Counted from the stretch's first letter, positions 33,847-42,570 are shown. The stretch is DNA of 64,000 bases from Curtobacterium flaccumfaciens (GCF_004361695.1 NZ_SNVW01000007.1:62001-126000), one strand, 5' to 3'. The notes: generated by a model from the letters alone, not told the origin. Numbers and translations: made by a program.

Positions 33847-34299
33847 TCAGTCGGTGGCGCCGTCCGCCTCGCCACGGGCCTCGCGCCGGCGGACGACGCC
33901 GTCGACGAACCGGTTGACGAGCCGCCAGGCGGGCCACGTGAGGGCACCCACGAGGGCGGAGTCGACCGGACGGCCGATGGCGCGGATCACCACGTACGCG
34001 CCCGTCGCTGCCATGGCAGTCGACAAGACGCCCGTGACGCGGCGCCGGTCGTGGTTGTCCTGGTCGTGGTCGTCGTCGTGGTGGTCGTGGTCGTGGTCGT
34101 CGTCGTCGTCGTCGTCGGGGAGTCGGTCGAACGCGATCCCCCACGCGACGAACAGCACACCCAGCACGACAGCCACCCACGCGGCGTCGTCGGACGGATC
34201 GCGGAGCAGCGCCCGCACGGCGAACACCACGATGGCGCACCCCGCGACCACTGCCGTCAGCAGGACGATCAGCGAGGAACGGGAGCGAGGTGCAGACAC
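33847..34299 (-). CDS. membrane protein with Asp/His-rich loop
   Basis: This 150-residue product has two N-terminal hydrophobic segments (about 9-29 and 38-57), then a loop of some 25 residues made almost only of D and H (DDDDDDDHDHDHH and on), then a third hydrophobic zone. The loop is encoded by a degenerate GTC/GTG trinucleotide run at 34048-34120. D/H runs often bind Zn, Ni or Co, but slippage could also create one. The GTG start has TAGGCT seven bases upstream. Confidence 0.65.
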   Translation of the reverse strand: MSAPRSRSSLIVLLTAVVAGCAIVVFAVRALLRDPSDDAAWVAVVLGVLFVAWGIAFDRLPDDDDDDDHDHDHHDDDHDQDNHDRRRVTGVLSTAMAATGAYVVIRAIGRPVDSALVGALTWPAWRLVNRFVDGVVRRREARGEADGATD

Positions 34300-34306
34300 C
34301 CGTCGG

Positions 34307-34312
34307 AGCCTA
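34307..34312 (-). promoter_or_regulatory. -10 box, leaderless 34299 gene
   Basis: TAGGCT on the minus strand lies seven bases before the GTG at 34299. Confidence 0.5.
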
Positions 34313-34363
34313 GGGCCGACGGACCGGTCCGCGCGCGCCCCCGTTCACGTGGTCGGGCGCCGG

Positions 34364-34903
34364 TCAGAGCCCGGCGAGCAGGCCCTGGAGTTCCGCCTTG
34401 GCGTCCGGCATGCGCTCCGGCCCGGTGAGCCGTTCGCGCTGCACCGCGATCCGGACCGTGCCCGCCCGGGAGCCGTCCTCGGTGTTGAGGAGCACTGACT
34501 CGCGATCGGGGAACGTCCACCGTGCCGACGGACGCTTCCCGCCTCGGCTCTCCGAGGTCGGAGGGAAGCCGAGCGCGTCGATGAACACCGGCACGACGTC
34601 GTCGAGCACCGCTTCACGTTCGCCGGGCACCTGCCGGGACGTCGACACCGCGAAGGAGCCGTCGGACCGCTGCCCCGGGATCCGCAGTCCCCGCGCCTGC
34701 TCGTACCCGATGGTGACGCCCTGCGCCCACCATGAGTCGACGCCCTGGTCGACGAGCCAGGTCGCGATCGCCGGATGACCGATCGTCCGTCCGTCGGCCG
34801 CGTCGATGCGGGCGTACCAGTCCTCCGGGGTCCTCCCCGTGGCGGCGAGCACCTTGTCGGCGGCCATGCCCTGCGCGTGCGATCGCACCGTCCCGTCGGT
34901 CAT
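34364..34903 (-). CDS. DUF4287-like protein
   Basis: The 179-residue product contains ATGRTPEDWYARIDA and then IATWLVDQGVDSWWAQGVTIGYEQARGLR at about residues 48-76, the recurrent pattern of DUF4287 proteins. The second half (SFAVSTSRQVPGEREAV onward) resembles the start of a SRPBCC-type fold but is short. The function of the family is not established. There is no membrane segment or signal. No clear operon partner is present. Confidence 0.75.
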   Translation of the reverse strand: MTDGTVRSHAQGMAADKVLAATGRTPEDWYARIDAADGRTIGHPAIATWLVDQGVDSWWAQGVTIGYEQARGLRIPGQRSDGSFAVSTSRQVPGEREAVLDDVVPVFIDALGFPPTSESRGGKRPSARWTFPDRESVLLNTEDGSRAGTVRIAVQRERLTGPERMPDAKAELQGLLAGL

Positions 34904-35167
34904 GCCGTCATCGTAGGGGCGGTGCGATCGCATCGCGCTCGTGGTCCCTTCAGGAACCGGACCAGCCGCTCGATCGGCGGACTGGGCTTGGCGCGACCGT
35001 GAACGTACTGCCGCTCGGTCGGATCGGCGCGCCTCGATCTCCACCGGCGTGAGGATTCGAGGCGCGAACGCCTGCGAGTGTCGAAGGCGTCCGAGTTGAC
35101 GATGGGCGCTGCCTGCCGGTAGATCATGCTCGCGTGCGGTCGGCGGATCGGGAGAGGATGGGCGGTG
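34904..35167. other. 264-bp gap with inverted repeat and possible gene relic
   Basis: GCGCCTCGA and TCGAGGCGC are inverted repeats at 35029-35065. On the minus strand, 34923-35060 reads as a protein-like stretch (ERQYVHGRAKPSPPIERLVRFL) without a start codon or family I recognise. No complete gene is supported. Confidence 0.4.
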
Positions 35168-35638
35168 ATGAACGACCGCCTCGCCACCGTCCAGCGCATC
35201 GTCGCCGAAGCCGGCATCGACTCCACCGCCCGTGAACTGCCCGACTCGACGCACAGCGCCGCGCAGGCCGCCGCCGCGCTCGGCACCGAACCAGGCGCGA
35301 TCGCGAGCAGCCTGCTGTTCCTGGCCGACGGCGAACCCCTGCTCGCGATGACGTCCGGGCGACACCGGGTCGACACGGACCTCCTCGCCGGCCAGCTCGG
35401 GGTCACCGAGCTCAGCATGGCCACGGCGAAGCAGGTGCGGGAGATCACCGGTCAGCCCATCGGTGGCGTCTCGCCCGTCGGACACCCCGCGCCGATCCGG
35501 ACCGTCATCGACGAGGCGCTGCGCGAGTACGGCACGATCTGGTCCGCCGCAGGCACCGCGAACAGCGTGCTGCCCCTGACCTTCGAGGAGCTGCTCACCC
35601 TGACGGGTGGCACGGTCGTCCGGGTGAACGAGCACTGA
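35168..35638 (+). CDS. YbaK/EbsC-family aminoacyl-tRNA deacylase
   Basis: The 156-residue product shows the YbaK fold: HSAAQAAAALGTEPGAIASSLLF, VDTDLLAGQLGVTELSMATAKQVREITGQPIGGVSPVGH (residues about 70-110, including the conserved GGVSPVGH) and a closing beta strand. Such proteins remove wrong amino acids from tRNA-Pro or tRNA-Cys. The ATG follows a purine-rich GGGAGAGGATGG. It is followed four bases later by the pentapeptide protein gene. A second member of the family is at 55045-55596. Confidence 0.9.
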   Translation: MNDRLATVQRIVAEAGIDSTARELPDSTHSAAQAAAALGTEPGAIASSLLFLADGEPLLAMTSGRHRVDTDLLAGQLGVTELSMATAKQVREITGQPIGGVSPVGHPAPIRTVIDEALREYGTIWSAAGTANSVLPLTFEELLTLTGGTVVRVNEH

Positions 35639-35642
35639 CGCG

Positions 35643-36614
35643 ATGACTCGGACACGAGTGACCCTCGGGCGCCGCGAAGACCTCGGCGCCGACTGCGCGA
35701 ACTGCTTCGGGCTGTGCTGCGTCGCGCTGGCGTTCGCGAAGTCCGCCGACTTCCCGTTCGACAAGGCCGCGGGCGACCCCTGCGAGAACCTCGACGACGC
35801 CGACGGCTGCCGGATCCACCCGCACCTCCGTGACCGCGGATTCGCCGGGTGCACGGTGTTCGACTGCTCCGGCGCCGGGCAGAAGGTCTCGCAGCACACC
35901 TTCGCCGGCAGATCGTGGCGGGACGACGCCGAGACGCAACGGTCCATGTTCGCGACGTTCCCGATCGTCCGGCGGCTGCACGACCTGCTGCGGTACCTCG
36001 ACGAGGCGGTCACGCTCGCGAGCCGAGACCGGCCGGCTGCCGACGCCGCTCGGTGGCTCGAGGCGTTCGAGCGCGTCCGCCGACTGAGCGACGGCACCCC
36101 CGAGGACCTCGCCACGCTCGACGTGGACGCCGAGTACGACCGCGCCCGCCCGCTCCTGGTCGAGGCCAGCGAACGCGCTCGTGCGGGCGTGCGGACGGGA
36201 TCGCCGGACCCTCGACTCGTGCCCGGCTCGGACCTCGTCGGTGCCGACCTCCGTCGCGCCGACCTCCGCGGGCGGACCCTGCGCGGCAGCCTCGCGATCG
36301 CTGCCGACCTGCGCGGGACGACGCTCGACCGGTGCGACCTGCTCGGGGTGGACCTCCGTGACGCGGACGTACGGGGCACCGACCTGCGCGGCGCGCTGTT
36401 CCTGACCCAGATGCAGGTCAACGCTGCCCGAGGTGACGCCGAGACGCTGCTGCCGGACGGGTTCCAGCGCCCCGGCCACTGGCGGACGGCGACGACACCG
36501 GAAACGCACACAGAAAGGACACCGGGACCGACACCCGCACCGGCCGGGCCGGGGACTGCTACTCCGCGGCGCTCAGGACCGTCCGGCCGAGGCGCACGAA
36601 GTCGTCGGCGCTGA
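35643..36614 (+). CDS. cysteine-cluster plus pentapeptide-repeat protein
   Basis: The 323-residue product has an N-terminal zinc/iron-chelating (YkgJ-like) domain with CANCFGLCC at about residues 18-26 and further cysteines near 47, 56, 70 and 75. A helical middle follows. Pentapeptide repeats of the A(D/N)LRx type (GADLRRADLRGRTLRG, LRDADVRGTDLRGA) occupy about 200-255, and a proline/arginine tail ends the protein. The tail overlaps the 3' end of rsmA by 56 bases on the opposite strand. This combination is seen in other actinobacteria; its role is unknown. Confidence 0.8.
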   Translation: MTRTRVTLGRREDLGADCANCFGLCCVALAFAKSADFPFDKAAGDPCENLDDADGCRIHPHLRDRGFAGCTVFDCSGAGQKVSQHTFAGRSWRDDAETQRSMFATFPIVRRLHDLLRYLDEAVTLASRDRPAADAARWLEAFERVRRLSDGTPEDLATLDVDAEYDRARPLLVEASERARAGVRTGSPDPRLVPGSDLVGADLRRADLRGRTLRGSLAIAADLRGTTLDRCDLLGVDLRDADVRGTDLRGALFLTQMQVNAARGDAETLLPDGFQRPGHWRTATTPETHTERTPGPTPAPAGPGTATPRRSGPSGRGARSRRR

Positions 36615-37410
36615 GCATCTCACCACGCGCGGTCGGATCGACCCCGGCGGCGGTCAGCAGCTCGGACGCGCGGGCACTCCCGCCGAGCACGCCCGACAGG
36701 CTCTGCCGCAGCATCTTCCGCCGCTGCTGGAAGGCACCGTCGACCAGGGCGAACACCTGTGCCCGGAGCCGCTCGTCACCCGGCTGCTCGTGCCGGTCGA
36801 AGGCGACGAGCACGCTGTCGACGTTCGGCACCGGCCAGAAGACCTGCCGGCTGACCTGCCCGGCGATCGACCACGAGCCGTACCAGGCGGCCTTCACGCT
36901 GGGCGAGCCGTAGACCTTGCTGCCCGGGTCGGCGGCGATGCGGTAGCCGACCTCGGCCTGCACCATCACGAGTGCCCGCTCGATCGAGGGGAAGGTCGCG
37001 AGCAGGTGCAGCAGCACCGGGACGGACACGTTGTACGGCAGGTTCGCGACGACGTGGGTCGGTGCTTCCGGCAGGTCGCCGGCGGTGACGGCGAGGGCGT
37101 CCTGGTGCACGACCCGGAGCCGGGCGTCCGGCTGCATGGCGGCGACGGTCGCAGGCAGCTGGGCGGCGAGGCGGCCGTCGATCTCGACCGCGGTGACGGA
37201 CGCTCCGGTCTCGGTCAGCCCGAGCGTCAGCGAGCCGAGCCCGGGGCCGATCTCGAGCACCTTCGACTCCGGCGTGACCCGGCCGGACGCGACGATCCGC
37301 CGGACGGTGTTGGCGTCGTGCACGAAGTTCTGGCCGAGCTTCTTCGTCGGGGTGACGTCGAGCTTGGCCGCGAGGTCCCGGATCTCCGCCGGGCCGAGCA
37401 GGCTCGCCAC
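36559..37410 (-). CDS. rsmA: 16S rRNA dimethyladenosine transferase
   Basis: The 283-residue SAM enzyme dimethylates two adenines near the 3' end of 16S rRNA. It shows KLGQNFVHD at about residues 24-32, the SAM loop LEIGPGLGSLTLGL at about 52-65 and NLPYNVSVPVLLHL at about 122-135. The GTG at 37410 lies two bases past the tatD stop, and the longer extension is unlikely. It is the last gene of the metG-tatD-rsmA run and overlaps the pentapeptide protein gene convergently. Confidence 0.96.
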   Translation of the reverse strand: MASLLGPAEIRDLAAKLDVTPTKKLGQNFVHDANTVRRIVASGRVTPESKVLEIGPGLGSLTLGLTETGASVTAVEIDGRLAAQLPATVAAMQPDARLRVVHQDALAVTAGDLPEAPTHVVANLPYNVSVPVLLHLLATFPSIERALVMVQAEVGYRIAADPGSKVYGSPSVKAAWYGSWSIAGQVSRQVFWPVPNVDSVLVAFDRHEQPGDERLRAQVFALVDGAFQQRRKMLRQSLSGVLGGSARASELLTAAGVDPTARGEMLSADDFVRLGRTVLSAAE

Positions 37411-37412
37411 GA

Positions 37413-38321
37413 CTACCCGTCCACCGTGACGGGCTCGGCGTCCCACGCGCCGTAGACGAGCTCGGTGGTCGAGGCGATCTGCGCCGCGAGCATCGAGGGG
37501 TCCGTGCCGATGGTCTCCGCCATCGATCTCAGGGTGAGCGGGATGAGGTACGGCGCGTTCGGCCGACCGCGGAACGGGGTCGGGGTGAGGAACGGCGCGT
37601 CGGTCTCGATCATGATGAGGTGCCGCGGCGCGACGCGCAGGGCCTCGCGCAGGGGCTCCGCGTTCTTGAAGGTGACCGTGCCCGCGAAGGACATGTACCA
37701 GCCGCGCTCGGCACAGAGCCGGGCGAGGTCAGGCCCGCCGGAGAAGCAGTGGAACACCGTCTTCTCGGGAGCGCCGACGCGGTCGAGGACCTCGACGACG
37801 GCGTCGTGCGCGTCGCGGTCGTGGATCGTCAGCGCGAGGTCGTGCTCCTTCGCGATGCGGATGTGTTCCTCGAAGGAGCGGATCTGCGCGTCACGGCCGT
37901 CTTCACCGGTGCGGAAGAAGTCGAGGCCGGTCTCGCCGATCGCCCGGACCCGCGGCAGCGCGGCGAGTCGTTCGATCCCGGCGAGGTGCTCGTCGAGCAG
38001 CCCCTGTTCCTGCAGCGACGGCGCCTCGTTCGGGTGGAGCGCCACGGCCGCCAGGACACGGGGCTCGCGCGCGGCGATCGCGGCCGACCACTCGGAGGTC
38101 GCCAGGTCGGTGCCGACCTGCACGACACCGCGCACCCCGACGCTCGACGCACGGTCGAGGTGCTCGCGGTAGTCGAGCGCACCGTCGCCGCCGTCGGCGA
38201 TCTCCATGTGCGTGTGGTTGTCGTAGACCGGCACCACGAGCGCCTCGGGCAGCGGCGGGTAGGTCAGGTCACGCTTGGAGCCGTCCCCGTCGCCGCGGGC
38301 GCGGAGGTGGGCGTCGGTCAC
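37413..38321 (-). CDS. tatD: TatD-family metal-dependent deoxyribonuclease
   Basis: The 302-residue product has VYDNHTHMEI (metal-binding HxH) at about residues 32-41, ALHPNE near 93, GETGLDFFR near 131, HDRDAHDAV and CFSGG near 188-192, and ETDAPFLTP near 250, all landmarks of TatD hydrolases. The family are metal-dependent 3'-5' nucleases. The GTG start overlaps the metG stop (GTGA). Placement between metG and rsmA is conserved in many bacteria. Confidence 0.95.
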   Translation of the reverse strand: MTDAHLRARGDGDGSKRDLTYPPLPEALVVPVYDNHTHMEIADGGDGALDYREHLDRASSVGVRGVVQVGTDLATSEWSAAIAAREPRVLAAVALHPNEAPSLQEQGLLDEHLAGIERLAALPRVRAIGETGLDFFRTGEDGRDAQIRSFEEHIRIAKEHDLALTIHDRDAHDAVVEVLDRVGAPEKTVFHCFSGGPDLARLCAERGWYMSFAGTVTFKNAEPLREALRVAPRHLIMIETDAPFLTPTPFRGRPNAPYLIPLTLRSMAETIGTDPSMLAAQIASTTELVYGAWDAEPVTVDG

Positions 38322-39895
38322 GCTGCGCCCTGCTCCGCCTGCTCGATGCGCGGGAACAGCCCGCTCTCGAGCGGGACGACCTGCTCCGCGCCCTGCCACT
38401 CCCATGCCCGGTCGACGCGCTGCTCGGCGACGGAACCGCCCGCACCGATCGAGGCCCAGAGCTTCTCGGTCGCCTTGGGCATGACCGGGGACAGCAGCAC
38501 CGCGACGGTGCCGAGGCCGCGGAGCGCGGTGGTCAGGACGGTGCCGAGGCGTTCGCGGTTCGCGTCGTCCTTCGACAGCGCCCACGGCTGCTGCTCGGTG
38601 ATGTAGCCGTTCAGGGCGTCGACGAGCTCCCACACGGCGGCGATCGCCTCGTGCGGGGCGAACGCGGCGATGGCGGCGTCGGCGCGCTCGGTGACGGAGA
38701 CGGCCAGGGCATCGATCGCCTGGTCCGACGGGGTCAGGTCGCCGCGCGACTGCACCGCACCGTCGAAGTACTTCTGCAGCATCGCGACGAGACGCGAGGC
38801 GAGGTTGCCGAAGCCGTTCGCGAGCTCGGCCTGGTAGCGGGCGGAGATGTCCTCCCAGCTGAAGTTGCCGTCCTGCCCGAAGGTGATCGCGCGGAGGAAG
38901 TAGTAGCGGAACGCGTCGGAGCCGAAGGTGTCGGTGATCTCCGACGGCGCGATGCCGGTCAGCTTCGACTTCGACATCTTCTCGCCGCCCACGAGCAGCC
39001 AGCCGTGGCCGAACACGCGCTCGGGGACGGGGAGCCCGGCCGCCATGAGCATCGCCGGCCAGATCACGGCGTGGAACCGGGCGATGTCCTTGCCGACGAT
39101 GTGCACGCTCGGCCAGAGTCGCCGGAACGCCTCGTCGTCGTCGCTGCCGTAGCCGAGGGCTGTCACGTAGTTGAGCAGGGCGTCGAACCACACGTACAGC
39201 ACGTGGTCGCTGTCCCACGGGATGGTGATGCCCCAGTCGAAGCTGGACCGCGAGATCGACAGGTCGCGCAGCCCCTGCTTGACGAAGGAGATGATCTCGT
39301 TCCGGACGCTCTCCGGCTGGATGAACAGCGGGTTCGACTCGTACAGGTCGAGCAGGCGCTGCTCGAAGTCGGACATCCGGAAGAAGTAGTTGCGCTCGGA
39401 CAGCACCTCGACCGGGATCGAGTGGATCGCGCAGACCTGCTGCCCCTCGTACGCACCGGTGCCGGGGACGAGGTCGCTCGGCTGCTTGTACTCCTCGCAC
39501 CCGACGCAGTAGAAGCCCTCGAACTCGCCGGCGTAGATGTAGCCGTCGTCGTAGAGCTTCTGCAGGAACGCCGTGACGCCCTTCTCGTGGCGCTCGTCGG
39601 TGGTGCGGATGAAGTCGTCGTTCGCCACGTCGACGGTGTCGAGCAGGGGCTTCCAGGCCTCGGTCACGAGGCGGTCGGCCCACTCCTTCGGGGTCACGTC
39701 GTTCGCGGAGGCGGTGCGCAGGATCTTCTGCCCGTGCTCGTCGGTGCCGGTGAGGAGCCAGGTGTCGTCGCCGCGCTGACGGTGCCAGCGCGCGAGGACG
39801 TCCGCGGCGACCTCGGTGTAGGCGTGCCCGATGTGGGGCACGTCGTTCACGTAGAAGATCGGCGTGGTGATGCTGAACGAGGACCCGTCGGACAT
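38318..39895 (-). CDS. metG: methionine--tRNA ligase
   Basis: The 525-residue class I synthetase has PHIGHAY (HIGH) at about residues 19-25, the zinc-knuckle region with YCVGCEEYK near 129 and VCAIHS, and KMSKS in GEKMSKSKL near residue 302. The C-terminal domain is helical, and no tRNA-binding extension is present. The ATG at 39895 has TAGGAT seven bases upstream, so an upstream ATG at 39928 is less likely. The gene heads the metG-tatD-rsmA unit. Confidence 0.97.
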   Translation of the reverse strand: MSDGSSFSITTPIFYVNDVPHIGHAYTEVAADVLARWHRQRGDDTWLLTGTDEHGQKILRTASANDVTPKEWADRLVTEAWKPLLDTVDVANDDFIRTTDERHEKGVTAFLQKLYDDGYIYAGEFEGFYCVGCEEYKQPSDLVPGTGAYEGQQVCAIHSIPVEVLSERNYFFRMSDFEQRLLDLYESNPLFIQPESVRNEIISFVKQGLRDLSISRSSFDWGITIPWDSDHVLYVWFDALLNYVTALGYGSDDDEAFRRLWPSVHIVGKDIARFHAVIWPAMLMAAGLPVPERVFGHGWLLVGGEKMSKSKLTGIAPSEITDTFGSDAFRYYFLRAITFGQDGNFSWEDISARYQAELANGFGNLASRLVAMLQKYFDGAVQSRGDLTPSDQAIDALAVSVTERADAAIAAFAPHEAIAAVWELVDALNGYITEQQPWALSKDDANRERLGTVLTTALRGLGTVAVLLSPVMPKATEKLWASIGAGGSVAEQRVDRAWEWQGAEQVVPLESGLFPRIEQAEQGAA

Positions 39896-39902
39896 GCCGA
39901 CC

Positions 39903-39908
39903 ATCCTA
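39903..39908 (-). promoter_or_regulatory. -10 box, leaderless metG
   Basis: TAGGAT on the minus strand lies seven bases before the ATG at 39895. Confidence 0.6.
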
Positions 39909-39957
39909 CGGGCGCGCCGGGGCAGCATGACGCGCCCCGCGCGCAGCCTGTGGAGAA

Positions 39958-40003
39958 CCGGACGGGAGGCGCGTGGCGGCGCCGTCCCGCGCCTCCAGTC
40001 CGG
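39958..40003. repeat. palindromic repeat, copy 5
   Basis: A 46-base span including flanks, with GGCGCC centre and two mismatches plus one G-T pair. It lies after rsmI and upstream of metG, both on the minus strand. Confidence 0.88.
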
Positions 40004-40016
40004 CCGTGGAGCCCTG

Positions 40017-40841
40017 TTACCGCGCGGCCAGCGCGCCCTCGTAGAGGTCCCGTTTCGACAGCCCCGTCGCGTCCGCGACGGCCGCCGCGGCCTCCTTCAT
40101 GCGGGAACCGGCGGCGACCCGCTCGAGCACCAGCCGCACGCCGTCCTCGAGCGAGACGTCGTCGCCGGAGCCGGACGATCCCTCGACGACGATGCAGATC
40201 TCGCCCTTGACCCCGTCCGCGGCCCACGCCGCGAGCTCCGCGACGGAGCCGCGCCGGACCTCTTCGTAGAGCTTCGTGAGCTCGCGGCAGACGACCGCCC
40301 GTCGGTCGTCGCCGAAGCCGGCGGCCATGTCGGTGAGCGTGTCCGCCAGCCGGTGCGGCGACTCGAAGAACACCATCGTGCGCTGCTCGCCGGCCAGCGA
40401 CGCGAAGAGCCGGCGGCGCTCCCCCGCCTTGCGCGTCGGGAAGCCCTCGAAGCTGAAGCGGTCCGTGGGCAACCCGGACACGGCGAGCGCCATGAGCACC
40501 GCGGACGGCCCCGGCAGCGCGGTCACGGTCACCCCGGCGGCCGCGGCGGCCTCGACCAGGGGGAACCCGGGGTCGCTGATCGCCGGCATCCCGGCGTCGG
40601 TCAGGACCACCACGTCCTCGTCGCGGGCGAGCTCCACGACCTCGGCCGCCTTCGCGCGCTCGTTGTGCTCGTGCAGCGCGATGAGCCGCGGCCGGTTCTC
40701 GATGCCGAGCGCACGCATGAGGTGGATCGCGGTGCGGGTGTCCTCGGCGGCCACGACGCTCGCGTTCGAGAGCGTCTCGATCAGCCTCCGGGAGGCGTCG
40801 CCGAGGTTGCCGATGGGCGTTGCTGCGAGGACGATCACCAC
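40017..40841 (-). CDS. rsmI: 16S rRNA 2'-O-methyltransferase
   Basis: The 274-residue protein has LAATPIGNLGDASRRL at residues 5-20, AEDTRTAIHLM near 32, TDAGMPAISDPGFPLV near 80 and LPGPSAVLMAL near 109, the motifs of the tetrapyrrole-methylase fold of RsmI, which methylates C1402 of 16S rRNA. A C-terminal helical region binds RNA. It starts with two GTG codons in a row; either could be used. It is divergent from the protein mannosyltransferase, a typical actinobacterial pairing. Confidence 0.95.
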   Translation of the reverse strand: MVIVLAATPIGNLGDASRRLIETLSNASVVAAEDTRTAIHLMRALGIENRPRLIALHEHNERAKAAEVVELARDEDVVVLTDAGMPAISDPGFPLVEAAAAAGVTVTALPGPSAVLMALAVSGLPTDRFSFEGFPTRKAGERRRLFASLAGEQRTMVFFESPHRLADTLTDMAAGFGDDRRAVVCRELTKLYEEVRRGSVAELAAWAADGVKGEICIVVEGSSGSGDDVSLEDGVRLVLERVAAGSRMKEAAAAVADATGLSKRDLYEGALAAR

Positions 40842-40878
40842 CCCATTGTCGTCGCAGCGCGCCGCTCGCCCGCATCCG

Positions 40879-40884
40879 TAGGAT
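40879..40884 (+). promoter_or_regulatory. -10 box, leaderless pmt
   Basis: TAGGAT lies seven bases before the ATG at 40892. Confidence 0.6.
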
Positions 40885-40891
40885 GTGCGCG

Positions 40892-42523
40892 ATGACCAGC
40901 GAGCTGACCGACGACCGCACCGCCGTCCCCGCGGGGCCGGTCGGCTCCCGCCTCGACGACTGGTGGGGACGCGTCCTGTCCGTGGGGTGGCGCGTCGCCG
41001 CCTGGCGCTGGGCGGGGCCGATCGCGGTGACCCTGCTGGCCGCGGTGCTGCGCCTGGTGAGCCTCGGGCACCCGCACTCGCTGGTGTTCGACGAGACGTA
41101 CTACGTCAAGGACGGCTGGTCGATCGTGCACCTCGGGTACGAGAGCACCTGGCCGTCGAACCCGAACGACGACTCCCTGCCGACGACGGACCAGCGGTTC
41201 GCGGACGGGCAGACGGACATCTACACGAGTGCGGCCGAGTTCATCGCGCACCCGCCGCTCGGCAAGTACCTCATCGGCCTCGGGATGCTGCTGTTCGGCG
41301 CGGGCGACTCCTTCGGCTGGCGCTTCGCGGTCGCCGTGCTCGGCATCGCGACGGTGTTCCTCACCGCGGTGATCGCCCGGTCGCTGTTCCGCTCGACGCT
41401 GATCGGGACGCTCGCCGGGTTCTTCCTGGCCGTCGACGGGCAGGCGATCGTGATGTCCCGGGTGACGCTGCTCGACGGGATCCTGACGTTCTTCGTGGTC
41501 CTCGGGTTCGGCGCGCTGTTGCTCGACCGGCGGTGGACGGAGCGACGGCTCGACCGGTGGGTCGCCCGCCGGGCCGCGGCCGGGCGGGACACCCTGTGGG
41601 GGCCGGTGCTCTGGTGGCGACCCTGGTTGCTCGCGATGGGTCTCGCGCTCGGGCTCGCGACCGCCACGAAGTGGTCCGGCATGTACTTCCTCGCGTTCTT
41701 CGCGGTGTACTCCGTGCTGACCGACATGATGCTGCGGAAGCGCGCCGGGGTGGAGTTCTGGTCGTCGAGCGCGTGGCTGCAGCAGGGCCCCGTGTCGTTC
41801 CTGCTCACCGTGCCGATCGCTGCGGTCACCTACCTGGCGTCGTGGACCGGCTGGTTCGTCTCGAAGGACGGCTGGGACCGGAACTGGATCGTCTCCGGCG
41901 GGCAGCGTTGGACCGGTGTGCTGTCGTGGGTGCCGGACAGCGTGCAGAACTGGTGGCACTACCAGTCCGAGATCTACGGGTTCAACATCGGCCTGCACAC
42001 GCCGCACTCGTACCAGGCGAACCCGCTGCTCTGGCTCGTCATGCAGCGGCCGACGTCGATGTACTACGTCGGCACGAACGCCGGCCAGGACGGCTGCACG
42101 TCGAACCGGTGCGGCGAGGCGATCACCGGCATCGCGAACCCGTTCATCTGGTACGCGGCGGTCATCGCGACCGTGGCACTGCTCGTGCTCTGGATCCTGC
42201 GGCGCCGGTGGGAGTACGCGTTCGTGCTGATGGGCGTCGCGGCGGGGTACCTGCCGTGGCTGCTGTACGTGAACCGGACGGTCTTCCAGTTCTACACGAT
42301 CGCCTTCGAGCCCTTCATGGTGATGGCGCTGGCGGCCGCGATCGGGTTGGTGCTCGGGTCACGGACGGACCCACGGCCACGACGGACCCGCGCGGTCGTC
42401 TGGGTCGGCGTGTACCTCGGGGTCGTGGTGCTGGCGTCGGCGTACTGGTACCCCATGTGGACCGGCATCCAGATGCCGTGGGACTTCATCCGGTCCCACT
42501 ACTGGGTGCCCAGCTGGCTGTAG
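40892..42523 (+). CDS. polyprenyl-phosphate-mannose--protein mannosyltransferase
   Basis: The 543-residue membrane enzyme of GT39 transfers mannose from polyprenyl-phosphate-mannose to secreted proteins. After the first helix comes VFDETYYVKDGWS with the catalytic aspartate-glutamate pair (about residues 68-80), then HPPLGKYLIGLGM near 128. About ten helices follow, and the end is MPWDFIRSHYWVPSWL, typical of actinobacterial PMT. An ATG three codons earlier is possible, but TAGGAT seven bases before 40892 favours the chosen start. Confidence 0.94.
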   Translation: MTSELTDDRTAVPAGPVGSRLDDWWGRVLSVGWRVAAWRWAGPIAVTLLAAVLRLVSLGHPHSLVFDETYYVKDGWSIVHLGYESTWPSNPNDDSLPTTDQRFADGQTDIYTSAAEFIAHPPLGKYLIGLGMLLFGAGDSFGWRFAVAVLGIATVFLTAVIARSLFRSTLIGTLAGFFLAVDGQAIVMSRVTLLDGILTFFVVLGFGALLLDRRWTERRLDRWVARRAAAGRDTLWGPVLWWRPWLLAMGLALGLATATKWSGMYFLAFFAVYSVLTDMMLRKRAGVEFWSSSAWLQQGPVSFLLTVPIAAVTYLASWTGWFVSKDGWDRNWIVSGGQRWTGVLSWVPDSVQNWWHYQSEIYGFNIGLHTPHSYQANPLLWLVMQRPTSMYYVGTNAGQDGCTSNRCGEAITGIANPFIWYAAVIATVALLVLWILRRRWEYAFVLMGVAAGYLPWLLYVNRTVFQFYTIAFEPFMVMALAAAIGLVLGSRTDPRPRRTRAVVWVGVYLGVVVLASAYWYPMWTGIQMPWDFIRSHYWVPSWL

Positions 42524-42541
42524 CGGCTCCCCTGCTCCACT

Positions 42542-42570
42542 GCCTGGAGGCGCGGTGCCGGTCCGGCAGG
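42542..42570. repeat. palindromic repeat, half copy in a gap
   Basis: GCCTGGAGGCGCGG and the centre are present, but the right arm is gone. It lies between the convergent mannosyltransferase and TetR genes. Confidence 0.7.

Noticed and set aside
28492-36558. Prophage or integrative element
   Set aside because: No integrase, phage, transposase or attachment-site duplication was seen, and base composition does not stand out by eye.
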